Positions 8,276-22,485 are shown, numbered from the stretch's first letter. The stretch is DNA of 64,000 nucleotides from Ligilactobacillus apodemi DSM 16634 = JCM 16172 (GCF_001434405.1 NZ_AZFT01000053.1:62001-126000); one strand, 5' to 3'. Program-made: numbers and translations. Notes: generated by a model from the sequence alone, not told the origin.

Positions 8276-9445
8276 ATGATGGATCAGGATATCTTATTTC
8301 CTGGGGATACGCTCGGTATCATAGGTGGAAGTCCTAGTGGGATCATGTTAGCACGGGCAGCTAAACAGATGGGCTTTAAAGTTGTTATCTATTGTTCAGA
8401 TGAAAGCAACCCAGTGTTAGAAGAAGCTAATGTAAAAATTGTGGGTAAACTAAATGAAAAAACCAAGCTCCAAGACTTTGCCCAACGTTGTGATGTAGTC
8501 ACTTATACGTCAGAGCATATCGATGTTGAAGCGGTGAAGTTCTTGAGTCAATTTACGCGTGTTCCTCAAGGTAGTAACACGCTAGAGATTACGCAAGATC
8601 GCTTGCTTGAGCGTGCCTTTTTTGAACAATTAAATATCAACGTCGCACCTTATGCAACGATCGTTAGTTTAGATGATGTTTATCAAGCTGTAGGTTCGAT
8701 CGGTTATCCATGTATTTTAAAACCGATCCAAAAAGGGTTTGGCAAGCATCGAAAACAAGTGATCAAAAAGCAAACCGATATTGCCAAATGTGCTGATATT
8801 ATTGATTTAGGGACGTATGTTTTAGAATCATGGATTCCCTATGAAAAAGAACTATCGCTCACTTTAGCGCGGGATAAAGACGGACATGTTTCATTTTTCC
8901 CGATCGCAGAAGATATTTACCGTGATCATCGCTTGCATGCAACGATCGTGCCGACCGATATTGCCGATGACGTTAAAGAAGAAGTCGAACGGTTAACAAC
9001 AGAAATTGTTAAAGAAATTGACTATGTGGGTGTTTTACAAGCTGAATATTTCTTGACCGAAAGTGGGGCACTTTACATCAAACGAATCATTCCAGCATTA
9101 TATGCTTCTGGTTATGCGTTTGATAAGGCTACTGACATTTCAATGTTTGAGCAACATTTACGTGCGCTAGGTCAATTACCATTAGGGCATCCAAAATTAG
9201 TTCGCCCAACAGAAATGGTCATGATCGAGACCAAAGATCTAGATGCTTTACGAACACAGTGGGTCTTAAAGGATAACTGGCATTTTAATTATTTCCGTTA
9301 TCCAGAATCACTTAAGCCTGTTTCAGCAGAAGGATACTTACTGGTGACGGCAGCATTGAGTAAAAATGCACGGCAACAAGTTGAAGCGACCGGCATTTGG
9401 GATGACCAAGTCGGGGAAGCTAAAAGTAGTGTAACTGAAGAGTAA
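8276..9445 (+). CDS. PurK-like ATP-grasp protein
   Basis: This 389-residue protein has the layout of N5-carboxyaminoimidazole ribonucleotide synthase: an N-terminal nucleotide-fold domain (LGIIGGSPSGIMLARAAKQMG), an ATP-grasp domain over about residues 100-290, and a short C-terminal domain. PurK-like blocks include ITQDRLLERAFF, YEKELSLTLARDKDG and EDIYRDHRLHATIVP. The glycine-rich loop that in PurK reads GYDGKGQ is here GFGKHRKQ, and no other purine biosynthesis gene is nearby. It may therefore be a diverged paralogue with another substrate. An extended -10 (TGGTAAAAT) sits near 8232. Two adjacent ATG codons (8276, 8279) are possible starts. Confidence 0.75.
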   Translation: MMDQDILFPGDTLGIIGGSPSGIMLARAAKQMGFKVVIYCSDESNPVLEEANVKIVGKLNEKTKLQDFAQRCDVVTYTSEHIDVEAVKFLSQFTRVPQGSNTLEITQDRLLERAFFEQLNINVAPYATIVSLDDVYQAVGSIGYPCILKPIQKGFGKHRKQVIKKQTDIAKCADIIDLGTYVLESWIPYEKELSLTLARDKDGHVSFFPIAEDIYRDHRLHATIVPTDIADDVKEEVERLTTEIVKEIDYVGVLQAEYFLTESGALYIKRIIPALYASGYAFDKATDISMFEQHLRALGQLPLGHPKLVRPTEMVMIETKDLDALRTQWVLKDNWHFNYFRYPESLKPVSAEGYLLVTAALSKNARQQVEATGIWDDQVGEAKSSVTEE

Positions 9446-9449
9446 TTTT

Positions 9450-9482
9450 AAGGCGTGTGACTTGTCACCGCCTTTTCCTTTT
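9450..9482 (+). terminator. Terminator after the PurK-like gene
   Basis: The two-part stem AAGGCG-GTGAC / GTCAC-CGCCTT has a two-base loop and is followed by T-rich sequence. Confidence 0.8.
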
Positions 9483-9560
9483 TTGCTTAATTGTAGCTGT
9501 TTATTTGCAAATCAAATTCTTGACATTTTATGTAATTTTAAAGATTAGGTGAGTGATATT

Positions 9561-9569
9561 TGCTATAAT
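9561..9569 (+). promoter_or_regulatory. Extended -10 element of the pcrA-ligA-camS transcript
   Basis: TGCTATAAT is a consensus extended -10, located 39 bases before the chosen pcrA start. The TTGACA at 9520-9525 is too far upstream (38 bases) to be its partner, so the promoter appears to rely on the extended motif. Confidence 0.5.
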
Positions 9570-9607
9570 AGGCATTGATTGAAATTTTAAGAGGGGATTT
9601 GAAAATT

Positions 9608-13866
<4,259 letters not shown>

Positions 13867-13867
13867 T

Positions 13868-15016
13868 GTGAAGAAAAAATATTTGGCATTGATTAGCTTA
13901 TGTATGGGTTCTTTGTTCCTAACCGCTTGTGGGAATTTAAATAGTAGTTCAACATCTAGTACAACGACAACTACACAATCATCTTCAAGTGGGTACCAAA
14001 CAACGGGACAATCAAGTGATTCTGAGTATCAAAGTGTTATTCAAAATGGATCATATTTAACGAGTAAAGCACGTGGGGTCGGGATCACCCAAAACTCCGA
14101 AAATATGCTGAACTTAAAGGCATTTGAAAGTGGCTTAACGACTTTATCAAAGACAGAATTTTCACCTAAAGATTATATTTTTAGAGAAGGTCAATTACTT
14201 TCTAAATCAACAGTTCAAAAATGGTTATCACGTAAATCATCTAGCAATCCAACGGGGCTAAACCCTAAGGATAATGGTGAAACTGATGCTGATAAGCGTA
14301 ATCCGATCTACGTTCAACAAATCGAAGAACAAGATTATATGAAAGAAGAAAATGGTAAGTTAGTTTTAGCAGGGATCACGATCGGGATCGGGATGAACCG
14401 CAAAGATTACTACCAAAAAGAAGAATATGGGGCAACTTATACAACAACGATCTCTAAGGCTAAGATGATCGCTGAAGGTAAAAAAGCTGCTGCTGAAGTT
14501 TTGAAACGTGTGCGGAAATTGAAAGGTGCATCTGATATTCCGATCATGATCTGTATGTTTGAACAAGCACCAAATGATAGTTTAGTTGGTGGGACATTCT
14601 ATGCCTACAACGTTTCTAAGAGTAGTACTTTAGGCACATGGAAGAGTACTAACTTACAATCTTCAGTGTTGCCAACAACGTCTGAAAGTACTGCGATCAA
14701 CGATAACGATGAAAGTTCCTTTACATCATTTAAGAATAAGATCCAAAACTTCTTCCCAAATCTTGCTGGGGTAACTGCAACAACAAAATATAAGAACAAA
14801 TCATTGCAAGAATTGCACGTTAAGATCACGACACAATTCTATAGTGAAACTGAAATCAGGAGCTTTACACAATATGTTGCGCAAGCAGCCAAGACCTATC
14901 TTCCTAGCGGGATCCCGATCGATATCACGATCAAAGGCTCAGACGGAGATATCCAAGCCTTTATTGCACGCGAATCAGATAGTAGTTCTTATTACACTCA
15001 CGTTTTTGATGATTAG
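13868..15016 (+). CDS. camS: CamS-family sex pheromone lipoprotein
   Basis: This 382-residue lipoprotein uses a GTG start one base after the ligA stop. The signal peptide has the lipobox LTAC with the lipidated cysteine at residue 21, then a Ser/Thr-rich linker. The rest matches the CamS fold. In enterococci the cleaved signal peptide yields the cAM373 pheromone; the function of the mature lipoprotein in lactobacilli is not known. Placement between ligA and gatC is conserved in Firmicutes. Confidence 0.9.
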   Translation: MKKKYLALISLCMGSLFLTACGNLNSSSTSSTTTTTQSSSSGYQTTGQSSDSEYQSVIQNGSYLTSKARGVGITQNSENMLNLKAFESGLTTLSKTEFSPKDYIFREGQLLSKSTVQKWLSRKSSSNPTGLNPKDNGETDADKRNPIYVQQIEEQDYMKEENGKLVLAGITIGIGMNRKDYYQKEEYGATYTTTISKAKMIAEGKKAAAEVLKRVRKLKGASDIPIMICMFEQAPNDSLVGGTFYAYNVSKSSTLGTWKSTNLQSSVLPTTSESTAINDNDESSFTSFKNKIQNFFPNLAGVTATTKYKNKSLQELHVKITTQFYSETEIRSFTQYVAQAAKTYLPSGIPIDITIKGSDGDIQAFIARESDSSSYYTHVFDD

Positions 15017-15049
15017 TGGTGAAATGATTATAAAAAATACCTGCGATCT

Positions 15050-15058
15050 ATGCTAAAA
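15050..15058 (+). promoter_or_regulatory. Extended -10 element before gatCAB
   Basis: TGCTAAAAT, a close match to the extended -10 consensus, lies 34 bases before gatC and after the camS stop codon. It probably gives gatCAB its own promoter. Confidence 0.45.
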
Positions 15059-15091
15059 TGTTAGAGAGATACGCAAGAAAGAAGGATGAAG

Positions 15092-15394
15092 ATGGCGATC
15101 AGCGCAAACGAAGTAAAACACGTTGCTAGTTTAGCTAAGCTAGATGTCAGTGATGCTGAATTAGAAAAATTTACTGGTCAAATGGACCAGATCATCAATA
15201 TGGTACAACAGTTAAATGAAGTTGATACGACTGATGTCCCAGTTACAACAACGGTAACTGATGCTTTTGACGTAATGCGTGAAGATATTGCAGTCAAAGG
15301 AACAGACCGCGAATTATTGATGGAAAATGTGCCAGAACGAAAAGATGGCTTTATCAAAGTTCCAGCAATTATTGATGAAAGTGAGGAAGGCTAA
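15092..15394 (+). CDS. gatC: Asp-tRNA(Asn)/Glu-tRNA(Gln) amidotransferase subunit C
   Basis: This 100-residue small subunit holds GatA and GatB together in the tRNA-dependent amidotransferase. It shows the typical opening [19 protein letters not shown] and the closing [16 protein letters not shown] 15092 is preferred over ATG 15086, because AGAAAGAAGG ends directly against 15086 but at proper distance from 15092. gatA begins 3 bases after the stop. Confidence 0.95.
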   Translation: MAISANEVKHVASLAKLDVSDAELEKFTGQMDQIINMVQQLNEVDTTDVPVTTTVTDAFDVMREDIAVKGTDRELLMENVPERKDGFIKVPAIIDESEEG

Positions 15395-15397
15395 CCG

Positions 15398-16861
15398 ATG
15401 GATTATTTCAAAAACGACTTGACTAGTTTACACGAAAGTCTGGTCAATAAAGAACTAAGCGCAGAAGAATTGACGAAAGAAACTTTTGCCAATATCAAAA
15501 AGCGCGACCAACAAATCGAAGCTTTCTTAGCTTTAAACGAAGAAAATGCTCTTGCTCAAGCTAAAGAACTCGATCAAAACGGAATTGATCGTGCTAATGT
15601 CTTAGCGGGGATCCCAATTGCAATCAAAGATAATATCGTAACTAAAGGTTTACGGACTACAGCAGCTAGCAAAATGTTGGAAAACTTTGATCCGATCTAT
15701 GATGCTACTGTCATGGAGAAATTAGCTGCTGCGCAAATGATCAATGTTGGTAAAGTCAACATGGATGAATTTGCGATGGGTGGTTCAACGGAAAGTTCCG
15801 CCTTTAAGTTGACAAAAAATGCTTGGGATCAAACTAAAGTTCCCGGTGGTTCTTCGGGTGGTTCAGCTGCTGCAGTTGCCTCTGGTGAAGTTTTAGTAGC
15901 TTTAGGTTCAGATACGGGTGGCTCAATCCGCCAACCAGCTGCTTATAACGGGATCGTAGGGGTAAAACCAACTTATGGTCGGGTTTCACGTTATGGTTTG
16001 ATTGCTTTTGCTTCAAGTTTAGATCAAATTGGACCTTTGACACGGACAGTTAAAGATAATGCCTATGTGTTAAATGCAATCAGTGGGCATGATAGTCGCG
16101 ACTTTACTAGTTCAAGTAAAGAAGTACCTGACTTCACTAAAGGCCTTGATGGCGACATTAAAGGAATGCGCATCGCTGTACCAAAAGAATACTTTGATGA
16201 AGGGGTCGATGCTGACGTTAAAGCAGCGATCAAAGATGCGATCAAGACCTTTGAAAGCTTAGGCGCAACGGTGGATGAAGTTTCCTTGCCACACAGTAAA
16301 TATGGTGTGCCAGTTTATTACATCATTGCTTCCTCTGAAGCTTCCTCGAACTTACAACGTTTTGACGGGATCCGTTATGGCTTTAGAGCACAAGATGTTA
16401 AGAATTTGGAAGATGTTTATGTCCGTTCTAGAACAGAAGGTTTTGGTGATGAAGTTAAGCGCCGGATCATGTTAGGGACATTCTCACTTTCAGCTGGGAC
16501 TTATGATGCGTTCTTTAAGAAAGCTGCACAGGTAAGAACCTTGATCTGTCAAGATTTTGCTAATGTCTTTAAAGATTATGACTTGATCTTAGGACCAACA
16601 GCACCAACAACTGCATATGGAATCGGTGAAGAGATCGATGATCCGATCACAATGTATATGAACGATATTTTGACGATTCCAGTTAACTTAGCTGGTTTGC
16701 CAGGGATGTCCTTACCAGCAGGCTTCTCAAATGGTTTACCGATCGGGATGCAATTGATCGCGCCACAATTTAGAGAAGATACAATGTATAAAGCTGGTTA
16801 TGCTTTTGAACAAGCAACAGACTTCCATAAACAAGTACCAACGATCGGAGGTCAAAACTAA
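15398..16861 (+). CDS. gatA: Asp-tRNA(Asn)/Glu-tRNA(Gln) amidotransferase subunit A
   Basis: This 487-residue amidase-signature subunit releases ammonia from glutamine for transfer to misacylated tRNA. The Ser-cis-Ser-Lys triad lies in [12 protein letters not shown] (lysine) and [15 protein letters not shown] with [10 protein letters not shown] (two serines). Full family length. The stop codon overlaps the gatB start by one base (TAATG), indicating translational coupling. Confidence 0.97.
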   Translation: MDYFKNDLTSLHESLVNKELSAEELTKETFANIKKRDQQIEAFLALNEENALAQAKELDQNGIDRANVLAGIPIAIKDNIVTKGLRTTAASKMLENFDPIYDATVMEKLAAAQMINVGKVNMDEFAMGGSTESSAFKLTKNAWDQTKVPGGSSGGSAAAVASGEVLVALGSDTGGSIRQPAAYNGIVGVKPTYGRVSRYGLIAFASSLDQIGPLTRTVKDNAYVLNAISGHDSRDFTSSSKEVPDFTKGLDGDIKGMRIAVPKEYFDEGVDADVKAAIKDAIKTFESLGATVDEVSLPHSKYGVPVYYIIASSEASSNLQRFDGIRYGFRAQDVKNLEDVYVRSRTEGFGDEVKRRIMLGTFSLSAGTYDAFFKKAAQVRTLICQDFANVFKDYDLILGPTAPTTAYGIGEEIDDPITMYMNDILTIPVNLAGLPGMSLPAGFSNGLPIGMQLIAPQFREDTMYKAGYAFEQATDFHKQVPTIGGQN

Positions 16862-18294
16862 TGAACTTTGAAACAACAATTGGGCTTGAAGTCCACATCG
16901 AAATGAAGACCAATTCTAAGGCTTACTCGCCAGCACCTGTTATGTATGGGGCAGAGCCAAATACAAATACTAATGTGATCGACTGGGGATACCCAGGGGT
17001 TTTACCACAAGTTAATAAAGGTGCATTAGAATATGGGATGCGTGCTGCTTTAGCTCTTAACTGTGATATTACGCGTGATATTCATTTTGATCGTAAGAAT
17101 TACTTCTATCCAGATAACCCTAAAGCTTACCAAATCACGCAAGCTCAAACACCGATCGGACGTAACGGTTGGCTTGAGATCGAATTAGAAGATGGAACTA
17201 AAAAACGGATCGGGATCGAAGAAATGCACGTGGAAGAAGATGCGGGTAAAAACACGCACAATCCAGATGGCTATTCTTACGTTGACCTTAACCGTCAAGG
17301 TACCCCATTGATCGAAATTGTTTCTAAGCCTGATATTGCTTCGCCTGAAGAAGCTTATGCTTATTTAACTCGGTTACGTCAAATCATTCAGTTTACTGGT
17401 GTTTCCGACGTGAAGATGGAAGAAGGTTCCATGCGTGCCGACGTTAATATTTCTGTTCGTCCAATTGGTTCCACTAAATTTGGGACAAAGACAGAAATGA
17501 AGAACTTAAACTCATTTGAACATGTTAAAAAAGGTTTGGAATTTGAAGCCAAACGGCAAGAAAAAGTCTTGATGTCTGGTGGTCAGATCCAACAAGAAAC
17601 AAGACGTTTTGACGAACCAAGTGGTGAAACGATCTTGATGCGTGTCAAAGAAGGTAAGAGTGATTATCGTTATTTCCCAGAACCAGATATTCCACCGATC
17701 CACATTTCTGATGAATGGGTCAAGGAAGTTAAAGATTCCATTCCAGAAATGCCAGATGTGCGGCGTAAACGTTATGTTAACGACTGGGGGATTCCAGAAT
17801 ATGATGCTGGTGTCTTGACCCAAACAAAAGAAATGTCTGATTTCTACGAAGCAACCGTGGCAGCTGGTGCCGATGCAAAATTAGCAGCTAACTGGTTGAT
17901 GGGTGAAGTTAGTGCTTACTTAAATGCCCAAAAAGTTGAATTAGGTGACACAGCTTTGACACCAGAACACTTAGCAACAATGATCAAATTGATCCAAGAC
18001 GAAACGATCTCCTCTAAGATCGCGAAGAAAGTCTTTAAAGAGATCATTAAAAACGATACCGAACCAAAAGCTTGGGTCGAAGAAAAAGGCATGGTCCAAT
18101 TATCTGACCCAGCTAAATTACAGCCTATCATTGACGAAGTTTTGGATAACAATGAACAATCAATTGAAGACTTTAAGAATGGTAAAGATCGTGCGGTCGG
18201 TTTCTTAGTTGGTAATATTATGAAGCAGACTCATGGTAAGGCTAATCCAAAAGTTGTTAACCAATTATTGATGGCCAGTTTAAAAGAAAGATAG
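16861..18294 (+). CDS. gatB: Asp-tRNA(Asn)/Glu-tRNA(Gln) amidotransferase subunit B
   Basis: This 477-residue subunit binds and activates the misacylated tRNA. The opening [20 protein letters not shown], the metal and ATP-binding catalytic core around [19 protein letters not shown], and the tail domain (GEVSAYLNA ... [19 protein letters not shown]) are all present. It overlaps gatA by one base. dagK follows 29 bases on, as in many Firmicutes. Confidence 0.97.
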   Translation: MNFETTIGLEVHIEMKTNSKAYSPAPVMYGAEPNTNTNVIDWGYPGVLPQVNKGALEYGMRAALALNCDITRDIHFDRKNYFYPDNPKAYQITQAQTPIGRNGWLEIELEDGTKKRIGIEEMHVEEDAGKNTHNPDGYSYVDLNRQGTPLIEIVSKPDIASPEEAYAYLTRLRQIIQFTGVSDVKMEEGSMRADVNISVRPIGSTKFGTKTEMKNLNSFEHVKKGLEFEAKRQEKVLMSGGQIQQETRRFDEPSGETILMRVKEGKSDYRYFPEPDIPPIHISDEWVKEVKDSIPEMPDVRRKRYVNDWGIPEYDAGVLTQTKEMSDFYEATVAAGADAKLAANWLMGEVSAYLNAQKVELGDTALTPEHLATMIKLIQDETISSKIAKKVFKEIIKNDTEPKAWVEEKGMVQLSDPAKLQPIIDEVLDNNEQSIEDFKNGKDRAVGFLVGNIMKQTHGKANPKVVNQLLMASLKER

Positions 18295-18323
18295 CTTCAA
18301 GATAAGCTAAAGGGAGAAATTTT

Positions 18324-19343
18324 ATGCAAAAACGTTGCCGTATTATTTATAATCCAACGTCAGGACGTGAAGCTTTAAAAAATGATCTTGTCGAGATTTT
18401 AAATATTTTAGAGCGTGCTGGCTATGAAACAAGTGCGTTTGCAACGACCCCTGAGCCCAATTCTGCCCGAAATGAAGCAACACGTGCTGCTGAAGCAGGT
18501 TTTAATTTGATCATTGCAGCCGGGGGCGATGGTACGATTAATGAAGTTGTTAATGGGATCGCACCTTTGAAACATCGTCCTAAATTGGGGATCATTCCTG
18601 CGGGAACGACTAATGATTATGCACGAGCATTAAAGATCCCCCGGGACAACCCGATTGCTGCAGCTAAAGTGATCGCAAAGGGCAACACGGTCAAAATGGA
18701 TATCGGTAAAGCAAACGATAAATATTTTGTCAATATTGCTGCTGGTGGCTTGTTGAGCGAATTAACTTATTCAGTTCCATCAGAATTTAAAACACTGTTT
18801 GGCTACTTAGCCTACTTAGTTAAGGGAGCAGAATTATTACCACGTGTAAAACCGATCAACATGCACTTGGAATATGACCATGGTGTTTATGATGGCAAAG
18901 CTTCCATGTTTTTTGTCGCTTTGACTAACTCTGTCGGAGGTTTTGAACAAATTGTGCCAGATGCAAGTTTAGATGATGGTAAATTTACTTTGATCGTAGT
19001 TAAAACCAGTAATTTACTTGAAATGATGCGCTTGATCACGATGGTCTTAAATGGTGGTAAGCATATCAGTGATCCAAATATCTTATATGTGAAAACCTCT
19101 AAGTTAGTTGCAAAACCAGTTGATGAGAAGATGATGATCAATATTGATGGGGAATACGGTGGGGATGCCCCAATGAAATTCCAAAACTTAAAGCGTCATA
19201 TTGAATTTTTCGCCAACACTAAAGATATTCCAGATAGTGCGATCACCGAGATCGGTGAAGATGCACTTGATGAAGCCAAGAAACATTTTGTTGATGGGGT
19301 ACAAGAACTTGATGAGTCTGACAACATCAAATTAGATAAATAA
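18324..19343 (+). CDS. dagK: Diacylglycerol kinase, DgkB type
   Basis: This 339-residue soluble lipid kinase phosphorylates diacylglycerol released during lipoteichoic acid synthesis, returning it to phosphatidic acid. It shows the NAD-kinase-like nucleotide-binding core with IIAAGGDGTINEVVNGI and GIIPAGTTNDYARAL, and a beta-rich C-terminal domain. It is slightly longer than Staphylococcus DgkB because of an acidic C-terminal tail. It lies at the end of the gatCAB group and is closed by a terminator. Confidence 0.92.
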   Translation: MQKRCRIIYNPTSGREALKNDLVEILNILERAGYETSAFATTPEPNSARNEATRAAEAGFNLIIAAGGDGTINEVVNGIAPLKHRPKLGIIPAGTTNDYARALKIPRDNPIAAAKVIAKGNTVKMDIGKANDKYFVNIAAGGLLSELTYSVPSEFKTLFGYLAYLVKGAELLPRVKPINMHLEYDHGVYDGKASMFFVALTNSVGGFEQIVPDASLDDGKFTLIVVKTSNLLEMMRLITMVLNGGKHISDPNILYVKTSKLVAKPVDEKMMINIDGEYGGDAPMKFQNLKRHIEFFANTKDIPDSAITEIGEDALDEAKKHFVDGVQELDESDNIKLDK

Positions 19344-19385
19344 TGAAAAACTCGCTGTTTGATAGACGGCGAGTTTTTTTTTAGT
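19344..19385 (+). terminator. Terminator after dagK
   Basis: The stem AAAACTCGC / GCGAGTTTT with a loop and a run of T follows the dagK stop. Confidence 0.88.
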
Positions 19386-19396
19386 TAAATTTATGC

Positions 19397-19427
19397 TTGC
19401 CTTATAGTTCACTTCAAGGTTTATAGT
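19397..19427 (+). promoter_or_regulatory. MerR-type promoter with inverted-repeat operator
   Basis: TTGCCT (19397-19402) and TATAGT (19422-19427) are separated by 19 bases, the over-long spacer that MerR-family activators untwist. Within it lies the inverted repeat CCTTATAGT-TC-ACTTCAAGG. No merR gene lies in the window, so the regulator would be encoded elsewhere. AdhR-type MerR regulators controlling aldehyde-stress oxidoreductases use comparable sites. Confidence 0.65.
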
Positions 19428-19462
19428 ATTTCAATGTAAATGATTGCGAGGAGGAATTAATA

Positions 19463-20308
19463 ATGCAAATTTTTGAACTTAATAATGGTATTAATATTCC
19501 GGCACTAGGTCTAGGAACATTTCAAATGTCGCCTGATCAAGCACAAAAAGCTGTTGTTGCAGCACTTGAAAGTGGCTATCGCTTGTTAGATACAGCTAAT
19601 GCGTATTTAAATGAAAAAGCAGTTGGTCGTGGGATCAAAGAATCTAGCGTGGCTCGGCAAGATATCTTTTTGAGCTCCAAGCTTTGGCCCACAGTTTATC
19701 AAGATAAAACGGCAGTCGATAAAACTTTGCAACGTTTAGGGACCGATTATTTAGATTTATTGTTTTTACATCAACCTGCTGGTGATTTTATGGCAGGCTA
19801 TCGGCAACTTGAGCAAGCTTATCGTGATGGCAAGATCAAAGCAATTGGGATCTCGAATTTTCATGGTGAAAAATTAACGCAATTATTGGAACAAGCAGAA
19901 ATTAAACCACAGGTGATCCAAGTTGAGGCTCACCCATATTATCCACAAAAAGACGTTCGTGAAACTTTAATCCCATATGGAACACGGGTAATGGCTTGGT
20001 ATCCATTGGGGCATGGTGATAAAAGCTTGTTGAATGAACCAATTTTTACTAAATTAGCGCAAAAATATGGTAAGAGTAATGCCCAAATAATTTTGCGGTG
20101 GCATGTACAAATGGGCTTTATCGTAATTCCAGGATCAACTAATCCCGCCCACATTAAGGATAATGCGGATATTTTTGATTTTGAGTTAACGGCTGATGAG
20201 ATGGCAGAAATCGCTAAAATTGATCAAAATAAGCGTTACTACATTCCAAACGATGCTCGAGAAGAACAATATGCTCGCATGCAAATGGACTTTGAAGCCC
20301 AAAAATAA
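19463..20308 (+). CDS. Aldo/keto reductase
   Basis: This 281-residue NADPH-dependent reductase is of the AKR5-like bacterial group. It opens with NNGINIPALGLGTFQM. The catalytic tetrad residues are visible as D in RLLDTANAYLNE, the Lys in LSSKLWPT, and a His in LLFLHQP. The cofactor region PGSTNPAHIKDN sits near residue 228. It is the first gene of a four-gene redox operon behind a MerR-type promoter, which suggests reduction of reactive aldehydes or methylglyoxal-like carbonyls; the exact substrate is unknown. Confidence 0.9.
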   Translation: MQIFELNNGINIPALGLGTFQMSPDQAQKAVVAALESGYRLLDTANAYLNEKAVGRGIKESSVARQDIFLSSKLWPTVYQDKTAVDKTLQRLGTDYLDLLFLHQPAGDFMAGYRQLEQAYRDGKIKAIGISNFHGEKLTQLLEQAEIKPQVIQVEAHPYYPQKDVRETLIPYGTRVMAWYPLGHGDKSLLNEPIFTKLAQKYGKSNAQIILRWHVQMGFIVIPGSTNPAHIKDNADIFDFELTADEMAEIAKIDQNKRYYIPNDAREEQYARMQMDFEAQK

Positions 20309-20326
20309 ATTGAGAGAAGTTTTTTG

Positions 20327-20785
20327 ATGACAAAAAAGATATTGATCACTTACTACTCTTGGTCCAATACGACCAAACAGGTTGCCAAAAATTTGGCACA
20401 AGCGTTAAATGCTGATCTTTTAGAGCTTAAGGTCAAAGATGATGTCTTTTCACCTGATATGTATGAGACTTCAGCGATCGCTAAAGCACAAATCAAGACT
20501 AAAAATTTTCCGGCATTGCTGACTAAACTCCCTGAAATATCACAGTATGAAACGATCTTAGTTGGGAGTCCAGTCTGGAGTGGCGCCCCAGCAACACCAA
20601 TCTATAGCTTTTTAAAGCAAATTACTAATTTTAAAGGCAAACTTGCCACTTTTTATACTGATGTAGGTAGTGCTGGTGATTACAGCAAAATTTTTAAAAC
20701 TTGGGCAGCACCATTAACAGTGGAAGCTGTGTATCCAAAAGAAAAAAATATTTTAACATGGGCAAAAGAGGTAATTCAAAAATGA
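20327..20785 (+). CDS. Flavodoxin
   Basis: This 152-residue flavodoxin-fold protein has the FMN phosphate loop YYSWSNTTKQVAKNL at about residues 9-23 and the isoalloxazine loops VGSPVWSGAPATP and FYTDVGSAGDYSK. It probably serves as an FMN electron carrier or small oxidoreductase for its operon partners. ATG 20327 is preferred to the in-frame TTG at 20324, with GAGAGAAG upstream. Its stop overlaps the next start (ATGA), showing coupled translation. Confidence 0.88.
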   Translation: MTKKILITYYSWSNTTKQVAKNLAQALNADLLELKVKDDVFSPDMYETSAIAKAQIKTKNFPALLTKLPEISQYETILVGSPVWSGAPATPIYSFLKQITNFKGKLATFYTDVGSAGDYSKIFKTWAAPLTVEAVYPKEKNILTWAKEVIQK

Positions 20786-21432
20786 AAAAAGTATTGATCA
20801 TGGCGGCTAATGGCCAAATTTCACGTTTGATTGAAGACCGAGTCCTAAGCGAAAAAGCGTTTGATGAGGTTGAATTGACCTTGTTTTTACGTGATAAAAA
20901 TCGTTTAGCAAGTTTAGCCAATAATGAGCGCGTGACTTTGATCGAAGGTAGTTTAGATAACTATGATGCTGTCAAAAATGCTATCAAGGGTCAAAATTTA
21001 GTTTTTGTTGGAGTCGTTGATCATACTGACGATAACCATCAAACTAAGTATGTGATCGAAGCAATGAAAGAAACAGGGGTCAAACGGGTCGTCTTTACCA
21101 ATATTTTGGGAATTTATGATGAAGTCCCAGGCGAATTTGGACGGTGGAACAAGCAAATGGTTGCATCTGGCTTGGAATCGGCGAAAAATTCTGATAAGCT
21201 ATTGGCAGAATCGGGATTAGCTTACACTACCTTGCGCTTACCATGGCTAAATGATCGTGAAATTGTTTATGAGATCACCCATAAAGATGAAACATACTTT
21301 GGGGTTTCGGGCTCACGGCGTAGCATTGCAGACGTGGTTTTGCGTATTATTGCAGATCCAAGTTTTCTAGTCAATGATAGTGTAGGTATCGCTGATCCTG
21401 CAACTGAAGGAAAAACGCGTCCAGTATACTAA
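20782..21432 (+). CDS. NAD(P)H-binding atypical SDR protein
   Basis: This 216-residue Rossmann-fold protein is of the NmrA/atypical short-chain dehydrogenase group: KVLIMAANGQISRLIEDRV forms the dinucleotide loop and GVKRVVFTNILGIYDEVPG the middle of the domain. ATG 20782 overlaps the flavodoxin stop by four bases and has AGAGGT upstream; the longer reading from 20701 would lie inside the flavodoxin gene. It is likely an oxidoreductase or redox sensor within the operon; the substrate is unknown. Confidence 0.85.
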   Translation: MKKVLIMAANGQISRLIEDRVLSEKAFDEVELTLFLRDKNRLASLANNERVTLIEGSLDNYDAVKNAIKGQNLVFVGVVDHTDDNHQTKYVIEAMKETGVKRVVFTNILGIYDEVPGEFGRWNKQMVASGLESAKNSDKLLAESGLAYTTLRLPWLNDREIVYEITHKDETYFGVSGSRRSIADVVLRIIADPSFLVNDSVGIADPATEGKTRPVY

Positions 21433-21447
21433 GAAGGGGTAGATAAA

Positions 21448-22485
21448 ATGAAGGCAGCAATTTTTGTAGAACCAGGAAAAATGGAAATCACAGAAACCGC
21501 TAAACCAACGCTACAAAAGCCGACTGATGCGATCATTAAAGTCGTACGTGCTTGTGTTTGTGGCTCTGATCTTTGGTGGTATCGTGGTATTTCTAAGCGT
21601 GAGAAAAATAGCTTTGTTGGTCATGAAGCGATCGGGATCGTCGAAGAAGTCGGCACAGATGTTACCAATGTTAAACTTGGTGACTTTGTGATCGTACCAT
21701 TTACGCATGGTTGTGGTCATTGTGCAGCATGTAAGGCTGGTTTTGATGGCAATTGCTTGAATCAAGAATCTGGTGGCAATGGGGGGTATCAAGGTCAATA
21801 TTTACGTTATACTAATGCTAATTGGGCCTTGGTCAAGATTCCAGGTCAACCAACAGATTACACCGATGAACAACTAAATTCCTTATTGGCACTTTCTGAT
21901 GTAATGGCAACCGGTTATCACGCAGCCTTTACTGCTGAAGTTAAGGAAGGAGACACCGTAGTCGTGATCGGCGATGGTGCGGTTGGACTTTGCGGTGTGA
22001 TTGGCGCTAAATTGCGTGGAGCTAAACGGATCATTAGTTTGAGCCACCATGAAGATCGAGCAAAATTAGCCCGTGAATTTGGAGCAACAGATATCGTGTC
22101 AGAGCGTGGTGATGAAGCGGTGCAAAGGGTGCTCGAATTGACGGATGGTGCTGGTGCCGATGCAGTTTTAGAATGTGTGGGGGCAACTTCAGCAATTGAG
22201 CAAGCCGGTCAAGTTGCCCGTCCCGGTGCGGTGATCGGGCGTGTGGGTGTGCCCCAAACCGAACCTAGTTCAAATCAACTTTTCTGGACAAATATTGGAT
22301 TGCGTGGAGGAATGGCATCAGTTACGACTCATGACCGCGCAGTATTGTTAGACGCGGTCTTAAAAGGTGAAATAAATCCAGGTAAAGTCTTTACCAAACG
22401 CTTTACATTAGCCGAGATCCAAGCTGCCTATGAAGCAATGGACCAACGTGAAGCAATCAAATCATTACTCATCGTAAGTGAATAG
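21448..22485 (+). CDS. Zinc-dependent alcohol dehydrogenase (MDR family)
   Basis: This 345-residue medium-chain dehydrogenase has the catalytic zinc ligands in CVCGSDLWWYRG and GHEAIGIVEEVG, and the structural zinc cysteines in HGCGHCAACKAGFDGNC (spacing C-x2-C-x2-C-x7-C). The Rossmann loop GDGAVGLCGVIGAK is near residue 175. It is the last gene of the AKR-flavodoxin-SDR-ADH operon. Its role is probably interconversion of alcohols and aldehydes or ketones during carbonyl stress. A terminator closes the operon. Confidence 0.92.
   Translation: MKAAIFVEPGKMEITETAKPTLQKPTDAIIKVVRACVCGSDLWWYRGISKREKNSFVGHEAIGIVEEVGTDVTNVKLGDFVIVPFTHGCGHCAACKAGFDGNCLNQESGGNGGYQGQYLRYTNANWALVKIPGQPTDYTDEQLNSLLALSDVMATGYHAAFTAEVKEGDTVVVIGDGAVGLCGVIGAKLRGAKRIISLSHHEDRAKLAREFGATDIVSERGDEAVQRVLELTDGAGADAVLECVGATSAIEQAGQVARPGAVIGRVGVPQTEPSSNQLFWTNIGLRGGMASVTTHDRAVLLDAVLKGEINPGKVFTKRFTLAEIQAAYEAMDQREAIKSLLIVSE

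Noticed and set aside
9520-9569. TTGACA at 9520 paired with TATAAT at 9564 as one promoter
   Set aside because: The 38-base gap is far too long; the extended -10 is more likely to work alone or with a weak -35.
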